This document shows positions 34,455-47,300 of a stretch of DNA of 64,000 bases, one piece after another. Every line of letters begins with the position of its first letter. The first letter of the stretch is position 1. Source of the stretch: Pristionchus mayeri (lineage: Eukaryota > Nematoda > Chromadorea > Rhabditida > Neodiplogasteridae); assembly GCA_036245805.1 (NCBI GenBank), contig BTRK01000002.1, positions 22,871,067-22,935,066 of the forward strand, read 5' to 3'. Position numbers and translations under genes: made by a program. The notes below the pieces were generated by a model, which was not told the DNA's origin, did not search any database, and saw only the letters and a program-made list of their open reading frames with translations.

Positions 34455-37400
34455 CTACTTAAGCATGGCCAGCATGGTGGCGGGATGTTCGACGTAGTTC
34501 TTCATTCTGTTGCTGAATCTGGCCATGGTCGCCCCATCGACCACTCGATGGTCTGCCGCCCACGAGACATTCACGATGTGAGTAGGACGAAGCTGCAGAG
34601 GGAACACTTACTCTACCTTCTACTCTCATGGTGGAGACAGGGAATAAATGGTGCTTATGATATGCCAGTTCCCTCTCTGATCACCCTCAGACCCCCCCCC
34701 CCACCTCTCCGTGTCTATCGTATCTGGGGAGTAGCTGCATCTTCCCGATGGCTCCGATGGCCACTTGAGGAGCGAAGATCACGGGAGACGCGTACGTCCC
34801 ACCGATCTGAATATTGATTGGATTAAGATGGTGCATTATCCATCATCGTGGGTGGAACAATCACTGACAGCTCCGATGTTGCTGAGAGTGAATGTCCCTC
34901 CCGTGAGATCTTCCCTCGACAGCTGCTGACGACGAGCTGCCTCCGTGAGTCTCTCCAACTCTTGCGCGATCTGACACAACAACACATTACTCAAGTTTAC
35001 TCACATCCCTTCGTATAATACCAGGGTGGGTGAGACAAATACAAATTAGCGCATAAATAGGGAATAATTGGAAGGTATTCACTGGTGACCTCGAACACGC
35101 TCCTCTGTTCGCAGTGCTTGACACACGGCACGACGAGTCCGCCCGGGGTGTCCATAGCCAGAGAGACGTTGTGAGACGCCTGAAATAACCTCTCCCTCTC
35201 CTGCATACCGAGATGACCCTCCAAACGTTTCGATGCGTTCATTCCTTAGATGGAAACTTGAAGGGGGACAAGACCTACTCTCTGGGTGACATTCTCCAGT
35301 TCCTTGTCCACCGTCGCGTTGAGGGAGGGAAACTCGAGCAGACCGAGCGACGCCGCCTACAACTTATTCCCTTCTTATTGCAAGAGAAGTTCAACTCTGA
35401 AGATTGACATTTCAAGGTCAGAATCACAGACGAATAAGGCAGCTGAAGAATTGACAAATACAACAATGAATGAAGCACCTTGATGAAGAAAGGCATGTAG
35501 CTCAGCTTGATTCCCCTCTCCTTCGCCATGCCCTTCAATTCCTTGCGAACCTCCACCAGACCGTCCACTGGGAACTGCAACACATATCTAATTGAAGGTC
35601 CAACTTGTAGTAAGTAGTACCCAGGACTTCAACAATAGGTTCAGCCCTTACTGCTCTCATCAGGGCTGGGATTTAGTGATTCTGAATTTTTTGACCATTT
35701 CAATAAAATCAAAATAAAGTTTTTAAATTTTTTTCCAAAAAATCAAATATAGAAATTCCGCTAGATTTCCTCCCTTTTAGCTAACATTAGAAAAAATGTT
35801 TATCGAAAAACCATTTTAAAAAATATGTTATAATTCCAGAGAAATATTTCAGGGAATAGGCAAGCGGCAATTTTGCAACATAAAAGCCAAAAATCATGAT
35901 ATTTTTATGGTTTCGCTGTGATTTAGTCATCCTTTTGTTGAATGCCAAAAATATGAGCTTTTTCAAAAAATTTATCTAAAAATCCCTGCTCAGGCAATGA
36001 TCGCCCCCCCCCCCCCCCCCCCCACCTCATCGTTGTATCCGAAGTGGGGAATCTTGAGTGCCTCACTCATGCTCTTCACCATCGCCCTCGTGTATCCACG
36101 GATGGGCACGACGAGATCCTCCGAGAGAGGAGCAAACTGAAGTAACACTGTCACATTGTGAACATCCTTAACACCATACAGTCATTAATATTAGTTAGAC
36201 AAGTAATAAGATGGCCAAAACAACAGAAATGAATCTGATTAATCGGACTGAAGAGAAGGACGTGATGTCATTAGGGAAGGCATTAGGTCGGATGATCACC
36301 GTGATCATCCGACCTAGTGCTGATACACATATAAACTCTAAATATTATATTAATAGTATGACACCTCAGTGTGTCTATAAGTCTCCGAATGAAACTGACA
36401 ACTCTGGCGGGGGCAGCTGCTCCCACGGCAGGAGACGAGCGAATGTTCGTAGATGCAGAGGACGGAGCTGCAATGCATTCTTCTTCATTCCCCATTAAAA
36501 ATAATATATTTCCAGTGAATATTACAGAATGCATAAAGAACTCTGACCCCCCGTGATCTGTCCGATGTGTCTGAGTACATCCTCCTTCAGTACTCTTCCT
36601 CCCCTGCCAGTCGCCGACACTTTCGAGAGATCCACCTACAAAATAGCTTCATTACAACAGTGGGAATTTACTGAAAACAATGCGGCCTCACAAATATCAA
36701 TTAAGCCTGCTTATCTTTCATTTGTTCAATGTAATTGTGAAACACGCACGTTATTCTCGATGGCGACTCTTCTCACAGCAGGTGTCGCGAGCACCTTTCC
36801 AGCAGCTGCAGCCTGCTCTGGCTCGGCCGCGCCTTCGCTTGCTGCAGATGCCGCAGGAGCTGCTGCTTCTGAAATCACTTCTTCCGTTATTTATTTCTTT
36901 TCGAAAGCCACCCCTTCAAGATTCAAGATTGTCTCGCTTCACCCTTGAATCCCCTGGGGAAATCATTAGGGCTAATTGATCTCATGTCTCACTCTTCCGC
37001 GTTCTTTGGCTTTCCCCAGTATATTCCCCTCTGAAATGCTATACATCGTGAAAAATCTACTAACAAAATGAAGCTATCGAGTTCTTGAAGGGCAAAATAA
37101 GAAATAAGCAAAAAATAATAAAAAATTAGTGACCCTTCTTTTCCTCCTTGATCTCCTCAGCTCCCTCTACTTCTCCCTCCACCTCGATATCCAGAAGGGG
37201 CTTTCCCACTCGAGCAACATCGTCCACTGCGTAGTGGCTACAATAGAAATACATGATGAAGATTAGTTTATGAGTGGATTCAAGACTCGAGTTCGATTTC
37301 ATCGTAGCAAAGGGATATTCTATGCTACTCACAGCTTGGTGATCACTCCATCGTATCTGCTCGAGATGGTCACCGTCGCCTTGTCCGATTGCACCTCGCA

Positions 37401-37975
37401 TAACTGATCGAATTGAGCCACGCGATCTCCCACTTTCACGTGCCTGACATCGATCGATCATCGACGATGAAGCCATTATGCACAAGGAAGTGAACACTGA
37501 CTGATGGATCGACACATCAGAGATCACTTCTCAACTATTTTCTTTGTTCGAGAGATTAAAAAAGTTGTGCAAACTCTCTAACTACTCACATTCAGCTACA
37601 TAAATCACGCATGTAAAATGCCAATTCTTCTACGGAATAGTTGAACGATAACACACCACTCCTTGACTTGAACTTCAGCAATTCCCTCTCCGATGTCCGA
37701 GAGTTTGAAGGGGACCACGGGGAAATGGAGAGCTGCAATTTTTAATACTTTTACTGCCATTTTCAAAATCAAACACAATCCTTCTTACCATGACGTTTTA
37801 GAATGGTGAAATTTTCAAGTAGTATGGTCCGATTTCGTGGACAGGAAAAGTGTGATAAACGCTTGCTCAGCTCAATTGACGTACGCGAAAAAAAAGAAAG
37901 GTACCTGCAGAGGCGTGGATCGCCCTGCACGTCTTCGTGAGTGGTCGCAGGAGAGACAACATCTCTTAAACACAC
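34455..37975 (-). CDS. dbt-1: Branched-chain alpha-ketoacid dehydrogenase E2 (dihydrolipoyl transacylase)
   Basis: About thirteen exons give the full E2 architecture. A basic presequence exon (37771-37975) joins [20 protein letters not shown]. The lipoyl domain follows, with the modified lysine in [17 protein letters not shown] and the end [16 protein letters not shown]. An Ala-rich linker leads to the E3-binding domain ([16 protein letters not shown], exon 36752-36873). The catalytic acyltransferase domain then includes [48 protein letters not shown] and [12 protein letters not shown]. The active-site block is [18 protein letters not shown], containing the DHRxxDG histidine, and the protein ends MLAMLK at 34455. 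Wording matches DBT rather than pyruvate or ketoglutarate E2. It acts in the mitochondrial matrix in Leu/Ile/Val catabolism. The start is uncertain: an acceptor-like CTCTGCAG near 37910 may mean an upstream exon. It lies 330 bp downstream of xpf on the same strand. Confidence 0.9.
36004..36023. repeat. Poly-C tract, 20 nt
   Basis: An uninterrupted run of 20 C in a dbt-1 intron, directly upstream (in gene orientation, downstream) of the exon ending HFGYNDE. Confidence 0.98.
36285..36317. repeat. Perfect short palindrome in dbt-1 intron
   Basis: Arms TAGGTCGGATGATCAC and TGATCATCCGACCTA flank a 2-nt centre, a near-perfect 31-33-nt palindrome. It could be the tip of a decayed foldback element; no function is evident. 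Confidence 0.8.
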
Positions 37976-38303
37976 ATTTTAGAAATGAGAATACCACACA
38001 AAATCGATATATTGCGATGAAACAATTGAAAAACAGCAGAGATTCTCCAAACTGCAGCAAGTGGTGCATTACAAATTACGGTTACGACTTTTGAAGATCG
38101 ACGGAAAATGTTTGCACCACGGCCAGTTCTTGATAATATTACGGTAGATTTGCGATTTCAACGCGAATATAGAAGAGAATGCATAATTTAAACATTATTA
38201 TTTATCACACTTAGCATAGGTCACAGAGTTCAAAGTGAATAACACCGGTAGGGAATGATTGAATGATACAAAAATTAAAACTGGGTGGAACAAATCTACA
38301 TTT

Positions 38304-41300
38304 TCAGTCTCTATTACTCCCGAAGTCGAAGCTTGTGAGAAGGGCGATTCTTTCCGCGTGAGCATCGGAGAGAATCTGGAAGAACGGAGAAAAGGAACTG
38401 GATAAGAGGCCCGTTGACATTCACTAATTTTCATCTACTCTCTGTTCTACTATGGATACCTCAGCCAGTGTTTCTTTATCAGCCCTCAGGAGATCCGCCA
38501 CACATTTGATCTTCTCGGACGTCATCAGTTTGCGGATGTCACCTGCCCAGCCATAGTGTTCACTGCATCATCCCCTTCGTCTACCTGCTCCCAGGAAGGG
38601 GAATGCCTCCGTGAGCACTCGTTGAATCACCGCATTCAACTTCCTCGGTTTGGCTGGCTTAGCCACTTGAGAGGAAGAGGGATGAGACACTGAATGAAGG
38701 GATCTCTCTTCTCTACTGAGTACTCCCTACTCACCATCCATACTCGCATCGACAGCATCGTCTCCGTGGAAGGAAATGGCAGTTGCCAGATCTGCATCGG
38801 GCTTGTTCATCTGAAGCAGAGATCAAAGATCAATCCTCTTACTACAGCTTACCTTCAGTTCAGTGAAGAATTCGGCAGAATTGTCTGGATCAGCAGACCA
38901 GATGATTCTCAGTCGAGGGAACTTCCTCACCAACATGCACATCTGCATGCGGATCTCTCGGCAGTGACGGGACAACTCGCCCTGCGAAACGGTGGACATT
39001 GATACTGTATCGACTAATGCTTCAAAACCTGGAATGGCCCTCCGTTGACGATTCTCGAATCGAACTTCGTCCCCGATTCAATGAGCAGCACTACATTCGC
39101 GTAGTGACGAAGCATCTGCATATTGAGCAATACCATTTCCTGGCTACCATATCCATACAGTATACCTGTTCTGTCTGCTTGAACACCCTTCCGCTCTGCA
39201 GTGACTGCGTGAGATCATCGAGTGCCTTCCTCTCGACTACCGTATCCGGAGTGAGCACGTAGTCGCCCACCTAGTCGATCGATAATTGTCTTTGTCAACC
39301 GTACTCCTAGATACCTCCAGTGTGGCAGCGACGACATCGTAGCCCTTCTTGTAGATCACAGTAGGCAATTCAGACTGGAACTCGCGCATGTCGACGATGA
39401 TCTGAAATGGAGAAGAATGGAATGAATCTCCTTCCACTCCAACCTTTGGTCTCTCTTCCTCCTCTCCCTCTGGTCTGAGATCTCCTCCTCCCGCTCTCGA
39501 TGAGAGTGCCAATCTCAATCGAGGAGCCTCCTCACGAATTGCATCGAAGGAACGAGGAACGAGAAGAGTCTCAACAATATCATTCCATTCCACCATATCT
39601 ACACTCACTAACCTGCATCTCTCTAGTCAGGTTCTCGAATGCAATTCGCTCCCGAGACATAGCGCTCAGATATCTGAGAGGCAATAAATACATCCCAACA
39701 CAATATCCCAAACTCACCGATCTTCTTCGGTCGAGTTGCGGTATTGCAAAACGTAGACTTTAAGTGCTCGCTCAGCATTCAAAGCCTTGTAGATCTAAAG
39801 AAAAACATATTTCTACAACTGAACACAATCCATCAAAAAGAGCTTCCCATGCCGGGAATCGAACCCGGGCCGCCTGGGTGAAAACCAGAAATCCTAACCA
39901 CTAGACCACATGGGAGGTCGGCACATGAACGCTCCCTCTCAACTGTGTTACCAGCTGTCCCTCAGTGCATTTTGAAAATGCAGCAAAAGCTTTGTTCCGA
40001 TGCCGGGAATCGAACCCGGGCCTTGCGGGTGAGAGCCGCAAATCATGACCACTAGACTACATCGGATTGCGATGGCAGAGGAAAAGAAGGTGCATTTGTG
40101 CAGTGCGTGTTAACCCTTCTCTCGTCCACCAGACAGCGAAAGACATTACACTTCCCCCTTGTGGTTTCTCTCTCCTTTTCTCCTCTCCCCTTCTTCCTAC
40201 CTCAATCTGTCTCAGTGTCACCATGTCAGTGTTGTAGAGGACGATGAATGCAGGCTGCAGAGTCTCCAGTTGCCTGAAATTAATGTAAACCATTCGTCGA
40301 AATGTGTGTGAAAAGTTTGGAAAAACCAATAATTACCAACTTTATGACATTACTTCGTTGACCGTGACAAGCAATGACCAGTGGAGCTCGCGTATCCTTC
40401 ACTTTAGGAGACTGTAAAATGAGAGATCGGTGGATGAGAAGGGAGAGATGGAATAAGCTCGCCTCCTTCACTTCATCATCCTCTTCCTGCTTCACTTCTT
40501 CCTCGTAGTCCTTCGAAGTTGATGGCTCCTTCAGAGTAACAGTTTGAGACATTGCACTTCCCCTCCCTCAGTGGAGGTCACCGTGTGTGGGAAATTTGAG
40601 GGAATCAGAAGTGGGCATTAAATTAGGCATATTGTTTTGAGAATTACACTACCCATGGACATATGATCTAATCCCTTGCAGGCATTAGATTAGGATCGAG
40701 GGGGGGGGGTTTCAATAACTTCAAAAAAATGTCTGAGGTGCCTGCCCGTGTATGCACTCCCTCACAATCAAGAAGGTTCAACAATCGTGGTCATTTAGGT
40801 CGCACATTGGAAGAGTATCAATGATGACGACTGATAACGATGACATTTGATGTGTACTTTGTACTACAACAGGACATTACGGTCAGTAGGATCCCCCAGA
40901 TCTTCGTTCTTGTTTTGTGCAGGAACGAGTACCTCACACACTTGTCAAACTCCGCCGCAATATGTATCAATGACGATTTCGGACACTGTTAAGTAATTCT
41001 AGTTTGGGCACCCTACTATGCCCTTCTCTACAATGTACTCCCTCCAATCTGCTACATTCCCAAACGAAAATATGATGAAATAAACAGACTACGCGTGCAC
41101 TAACGAGAAAGAAACATCCCATCCTTGACTATTCCACATCACTTTAAAAAGGGGAGAATCAACCCACCTTCAGTTTCATCCGCCCAATTCTTCATTTGCG
41201 CTTTTCCCTTCCACTCATAAAGTGGAAGGTTTCATTCCCTCTTTGTTATACTTTCGAACTCTGTCTGGGGCTAAGGAACTTCCACAGAAGTGCGCAAACT

Positions 41301-44300
41301 CTTCGCGTACTCTCCTCAATTGTAAAGTTATCTCGCTCTCTTAAACTCCTCTTTTTTTCTCCCTATCCTATTTCACCGGTCAGAGGTCGAAAATCTTCAC
41401 TTTCAATGCCAACATAAGTCTCTAAACCAACAAAATCTGATGAAATAAAAGCGAGAGGGTTCTATGAACTCTTGCAGTAGTACTATTTAATCAGAGTCCG
41501 CCTCTAAATCCCACTACTTCTCAGTAGTCTCCACAAGGAACTTCTCTCAGCTCTTCGAGAACTTCTCTGATTCTATTTCCTTCTTTTCTTCACTTCTCTC
41601 CCTTACTAGCTCACACTCTAGCCTATCGATCCCAAGCTCTCTAATGAAAATTCTGGAGCACTCTTCTCTCGCAGTTTTTCTCTTTCAGTTGAAAGCCCCA
41701 GTCGCTAATTTCGATTGAATTTCGAAGTATTTAGACGTACACAGAATAGAGTGAGCGTATATTTTCTCCCCAATAGATGTTAAGAAAGAAACCGTTCCTT
41801 TTTCTCAATCTCGCTCGCTACACTAGTTCCTTTCCTCACGCCTTTCTCAAAATTACCTAGCAAATCACTTCCACATCCACGTAAATGAGAAAGACAGACA
41901 AGGCTTCCTCCTACAATAATGCATATCAACAAAACTTTCATCATAGCTATTCAATCCCCCATATAACAAAATAAAAAGTACCATGTTTCCCCACATAATC
42001 TACTTAAAAAATCACTTCCGTTCCACTCATAAATTCTTGTCAGAGCAGAATTATTTCACTATACCATAGTGAGAAAACAAGGTTTTATCTTCTTATCTAG
42101 CTCACGCATCAGTTCCGTCCGCCCACAACAATTGACTGGGGTCAAAATGTATTCTCCCATAACCAGAAGGACGAGACCTCCTCTCTCGTGCTATCTCCCA
42201 ATCCTCCCTCTCAGCCCCTCCATTCGTTCCGTTCCCACCCTCGTCATCCCATCTCGGGGTGAACCATCGTATCATTCGACCCTCTCTGCTCATCTTCCTC
42301 CTCTTGTCTTTCCTATCACACCATGCTCTCTCCTCACTTATTCCAACTTCTTAGATCATCCCACCACATGGTTCTACCTCCTTCTCTGTCCCTCCTCTCT
42401 ATCAATCCTATCCCCCTATTCACACTTATATAAGCTGACCCCTTTTAACAATCAGATCTTATCAATACGCCGCTCATGTCTAGGATATCTAATCTAATCC
42501 TTCGCATGCCTCACTTGTACCACTACATACATAATTGCAGTCTCGCACCTTCAGAATGCCTCCTCACTCCTCCCCGATCACCCCCCAGAAGAACAAGAAT
42601 CGTGTGGAAGCACAGGCTCAGGTATGGATCTTTTCATATTCTTACAATAATTCTTCTCGTCTCCAGGCTCTTCTTGTGGATTCTCCCTTCACTCGTCGTG
42701 AGGGTGATACTCTCCATTCCTCGTACACCTACCGTCGGAATGCTCTCGCCAGAGACGCTGCCACTGGCTCCCTCAAGGTGACCCCTCAGGTCCACGATGT
42801 GAGTACTTCCATTGTACCAGTTGGATCAGCTCTGATCCGCTTGAGCAACTTTTGAAATATCCTTCTCCAGTTCCGTTTCCGCACGAATCTCAAGCCCACT
42901 CGTACGGGAGTGATGCTCGTTGGTCTTGGAGGAAACAATGGCAGCACTGCTCTGGGAGCAATCATCGCCAATAGACATGGAATGAGCTGGAGGTACTGTA
43001 TGATAGTTAAAAGGATAGGATTACACCAAACAAAATGATGGCAGAAAAGTTCTTTGATGGACCAATGAGAAATCGAGATCTGTGATTCTCCTCATCCATT
43101 TCAAGTAGGCAAACAGATAAAACGCCCTTGTGCAGTTCAGTCTGTGCAATCAAACTCATTCGAGTTGAGAGAGTGCAGAGATGGAACATCCACACACTCG
43201 GCACACCAAGTTCCCGGCCACAAAAAATATTTCCTAAACACAGTTCAGCACATAACACAACTATTCACTTCCATTTTCAATGGGAACTGGAGATCTTTTG
43301 CAGATCTCGCGACGGCACTCATACTGCCAATTACTTCGGCTCCGTCACTCAGGCTGCGACTGTCCATCTGGGATGGGATGGCACCGAGCAGGTTCGATGC
43401 CCACCATACCATCCAACTACTGTATCCTCGTAGGTGTACGTGCCCTTCAACGACATTCTGCCCATCCTCTCGCCCTCTGATCTCATCGTCGATGGATGGG
43501 ACATCAACGGAGCCAATCTGTACGAGGCCATGCTCCGATCCAAGGTACAACAACTCGCGGAAACATCGGGGGTCAACGAAATCGTCAGGTGTTCGAGCCA
43601 ACGCTCATCGATCAGCTTCGTCCCCACATGGAAGGAATCGTTCCCAAACCCTCCATTTACTACCCTGACTTCATCGCATCCAATCAGGTAGGAAGAAGGG
43701 GGAAGGCCAGTAATTAATGTAGATGTCTCTAGTCCGACCGTGCCAACAACCTCATTCCTGGCTCGTCCAAGTCTTCTCATCTCACTCGTATTCGCGAGGA
43801 CATCCGCGAATTCAAGCAGAAGCACGAGCTCGGTGCGATAACCTATCGGATGCTCTGGAATACCGTGATACTCTTTGAGACACCGTAATCGTGCTCTGGA
43901 CAGCGAACACGGAGCGCTTCACGGACGTTCGCGCAGGTCTCAACATGACCGCCGACGAGATTCTCGCTTCCATCGAGAGGAACGAGGAGGAGGTTTGTAT
44001 CTGTGAGGTGTACAGGGCATGAAGGCCCTTCTGCCTTCTTCGAATCGTCCTCTAACCCATTCCATGGCAGATCTCTCCCTCGAACGTCTTCGCAGTGGCC
44101 TCTATCCTAGAGGGTGCACACTACATCAACGGATCTCCACAGAACACCCTCGTGCCTGGCATCGCCCAACTTGCCAAGAGGGTCAGCACACAACTTCTCT
44201 GCCTCCAGATGTCATATAATGCACGTGACTGATCAGATGCTGTTATAGAACAATGTCTTCGTGGGTGGCGACGACTTCAAGTCGGGACAGACGAAGATCA

Positions 44301-47300
44301 AGTCGGCCCTCGTCGATTTCCTCGTCTCTTCTGGACTCAAGCCAGGTACGAACGTCTTCAGAAAACGCAGTCACTTTTGTGATTTGTCAGAGTCCATCGT
44401 CTCGTACAATCACCTGGGAAACAACGACGGAAAGAACCTCTCGGAGCAGCGTCAGTTCCGTTCCAAGGTACTACGAGGAAGACGGAATGATTTCGTTACC
44501 CTACTCTCATTCCAGGAGATCTCAAAGGCTTCGGTCGTCGATGACATGGTTGCCGCTAATCACATTCTCTATCCCGACGGGAAGGGACCAGACCATTGGT
44601 AAGTGCAAATGTCCCTTTGTGAAAATGTCGCCCTGGTTCACGCCATTACCGTACACTTCGTGCAGCATCGTCATCAAGTACGTTCCATTCGTGGGAGACT
44701 CTAAGCGAGCAATGGACGAGTACACCTGTTCCATCTTCATGGGCGGAAAACAGACCATCGTGAGTACAGTATCCAGTTCTCAATTGATCGATTCCGTACC
44801 ATCACAATCCATAATATTCCAGTCGATGCACAATACGTGCGAGGATTCCCTCCTTGCCTCTCCCCTCATCTACGATCTTGCCATTCTCACCGAGCTCTCT
44901 GCTCGTATTCAGTATTCTTCCGATGGCGGCGTGACCTACCAGCCTTTCCACGAGGTACCGTATCCATCCACAGCACTCTTCCACCATATTCTCTTCTCAG
45001 GTGCTCTCTCTCCTCTCCATCTTCCTCAAAGCCCCTGTTGTGCCTGAGGGAACTCCAGTGGGCAATGCCTTCATGCGTCAATTCAATGCTCTCACCAAGT
45101 TGTTCACTGCCGTCGCTGGAATCAGGTACCGTATATCTACAGTACCCCTCATCATTTACCGTAACCATTCCCTTTCTAGCTCGGATTCCGATCTCCAATT
45201 AGAGTTCTTCTCCAAACTCCCTTCTGGAAAAGCGATCGGCACAGCAGCTCCCATTGCCCCCAAGACTCCCGTGAAGACTGTGACAGATGAAGCCCTTCCC
45301 GGACTAGTCTGAGAGACCTACCCTTCCCTACCGTAGTCAATATTCAATACAGTCCCCATTAGGACATCCCCCGATCTCTCTAGAGCATACCAAATTTACA
45401 TTCAACTACAGTTTATTTGTTGTCTCCATGTCACAACGTATGACAGAACGTATGAACTAGTCGACATAATATTGTTCACGAAATATTATTGTTCTACCCT
45501 TTGGTCTGACCCAGTATTCTAACTAACTTGTTCATATTTGTTCGATTGCATCCTTCGATAAAAGCTGACCGAATTCATCAAACAGGGTGTAATCGATACT
45601 CTACCGTACCTCGGTTCCCTTCCTTGCTCTCTTCTTCTTGTGATGGAGAATCCCGAACTGCACTATTCTCGTCTGCACTTTCCCATCATCCGAAGCAGGC
45701 ATCATACTCTGAGCCACCTAAAATACAATCTTCTCCACTCTCTTACTCTTTCCTTTCGTGCATCTACTCTCTATCACTAGTGAATGACGATTCGCCACAA
45801 CATTGTTCCCTCCGTCAACTCCACTGACTATGCCCATACACGACCCTCCATCAGGCAGTGGTTCTCCTCTCTATTTCCCCCTCCTTCCCAACCTGTCTCC
45901 TCCTCTTCGTCGCTCTCGCAGCAGTCTTCTGATTCGCCTGCAGTTCCTTCACTATCTCTCCATGATCTTCCTGTAAACGACAGAAACTATTATTTTTACT
46001 ACCAATTTTTCTCTTAGAACTACTGCCAGTTTTTGCCGACATTCGTGGTCCCGTCCATGGTCAGTGTAAAATTATCTCTTACCTGGTCTCTCATGTACAT
46101 CTGGACGTCTTCTGGATTCCAGAGGGGCGTTGCATCTGACGTCACTCGAGAGACTCCACCCATGATGAGAGGCAACTGACGACGAACCTGAAGTATCTAT
46201 CCTCAAGCACGCTAGAACAACAGAAAAAATAACATGTGATCTTCCAATGGATTCCATGCTTTTCCATAATATTTCCCCATAGTTCTTATCTGAACAACGA
46301 AAATGCGAGAAGGGAGACTCACCGCCTGTTTGGAGTACTCCATTCCAGTCTTGGTGAGATCAGCCAATTGTCGAGTGAGGGCATCGTCTGAGGTGAAGAC
46401 CAGCACGGAGGCACCTGAGCATCCTCCACTCCTTCCTCTCACAACCCCTCTCCTTCCTCACCATGGTCTCCCACATTCTCGGGCACGTCCATTCCTCCGA
46501 TCTCCTCCAGTACACTCGCATACACTGCCCATTTCGGAGGAGCTGCAATCGAAGACGAAACATATTGCCATGAGAACCATCTAACGTTCACCCACATCGT
46601 TTCACAAAAATGGTTCTTCAATAAAGATGAGACGATATTTATTAAGTTTTGGGAAACGAATAAGATAATGACTAGTAATACTTACGCTGGAATTCTCCCT
46701 TCCCCTTCTCTTTGCTGCATCCTGCGAGTGTCTCGATGTCCGTGAAGAGTCTCCCCGACATCGACGAGATCATCCAAGAGGGAACGTCGCCCTAAGTGTG
46801 CAGAGTTGAACAGATACTCAATAAAAGGATAAGTGGGAGTACTGTACCCCCTCCTCTATCACTGACTGACCTCATTCTCCGTTTTCATGGCAGTGATTCT
46901 TGCCAGTAGAGAGCATGCGTCGATGTTCTCTGCAGTCTGCAGCAGTTTCCTCAGCTGGGCGATCTCGTTGAGGAGTCTGAAGGGAGGAAGGGAATGGTGG
47001 AGAGATGCATCGTCACATTCATCTCTTCTTCACTCATTCCATTCATAGCATGTGAGTAGAAACAGCAATACTTTCCATTTCTCAAGTCCCATTCTTCCAA
47101 AAGTGTTTTCTGACCTCCTCTGCTTCTCAGTAGCGAAACTCCTCCTATCGGCGATCTCCTTCTCCAGTTGAGTGGGCAAGTAGGCGATGCCCGTGAGAGA
47201 TTCCTCCTCTGTTTCATCTCCAGACTTCTGTTAACACAGGCGCACGTTCAAAGATAAACCTATAGGAGGACGTGGGAACACTCACATTCTTCCTACTCGA

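Noticed and set aside
38304..40552. Nuclease half of xpf as a truncated stand-alone gene
   Set aside because: The missing N-terminal and middle parts were found at 45.6-49.5 kb in correct order and strand; a single host gene is simpler, although separate transcripts remain possible.
42069..42497. 142-codon plus-strand ORF upstream of inos-1
   Set aside because: Pyrimidine-rich composition, no similarity and no splice link to inos-1; likely spurious.
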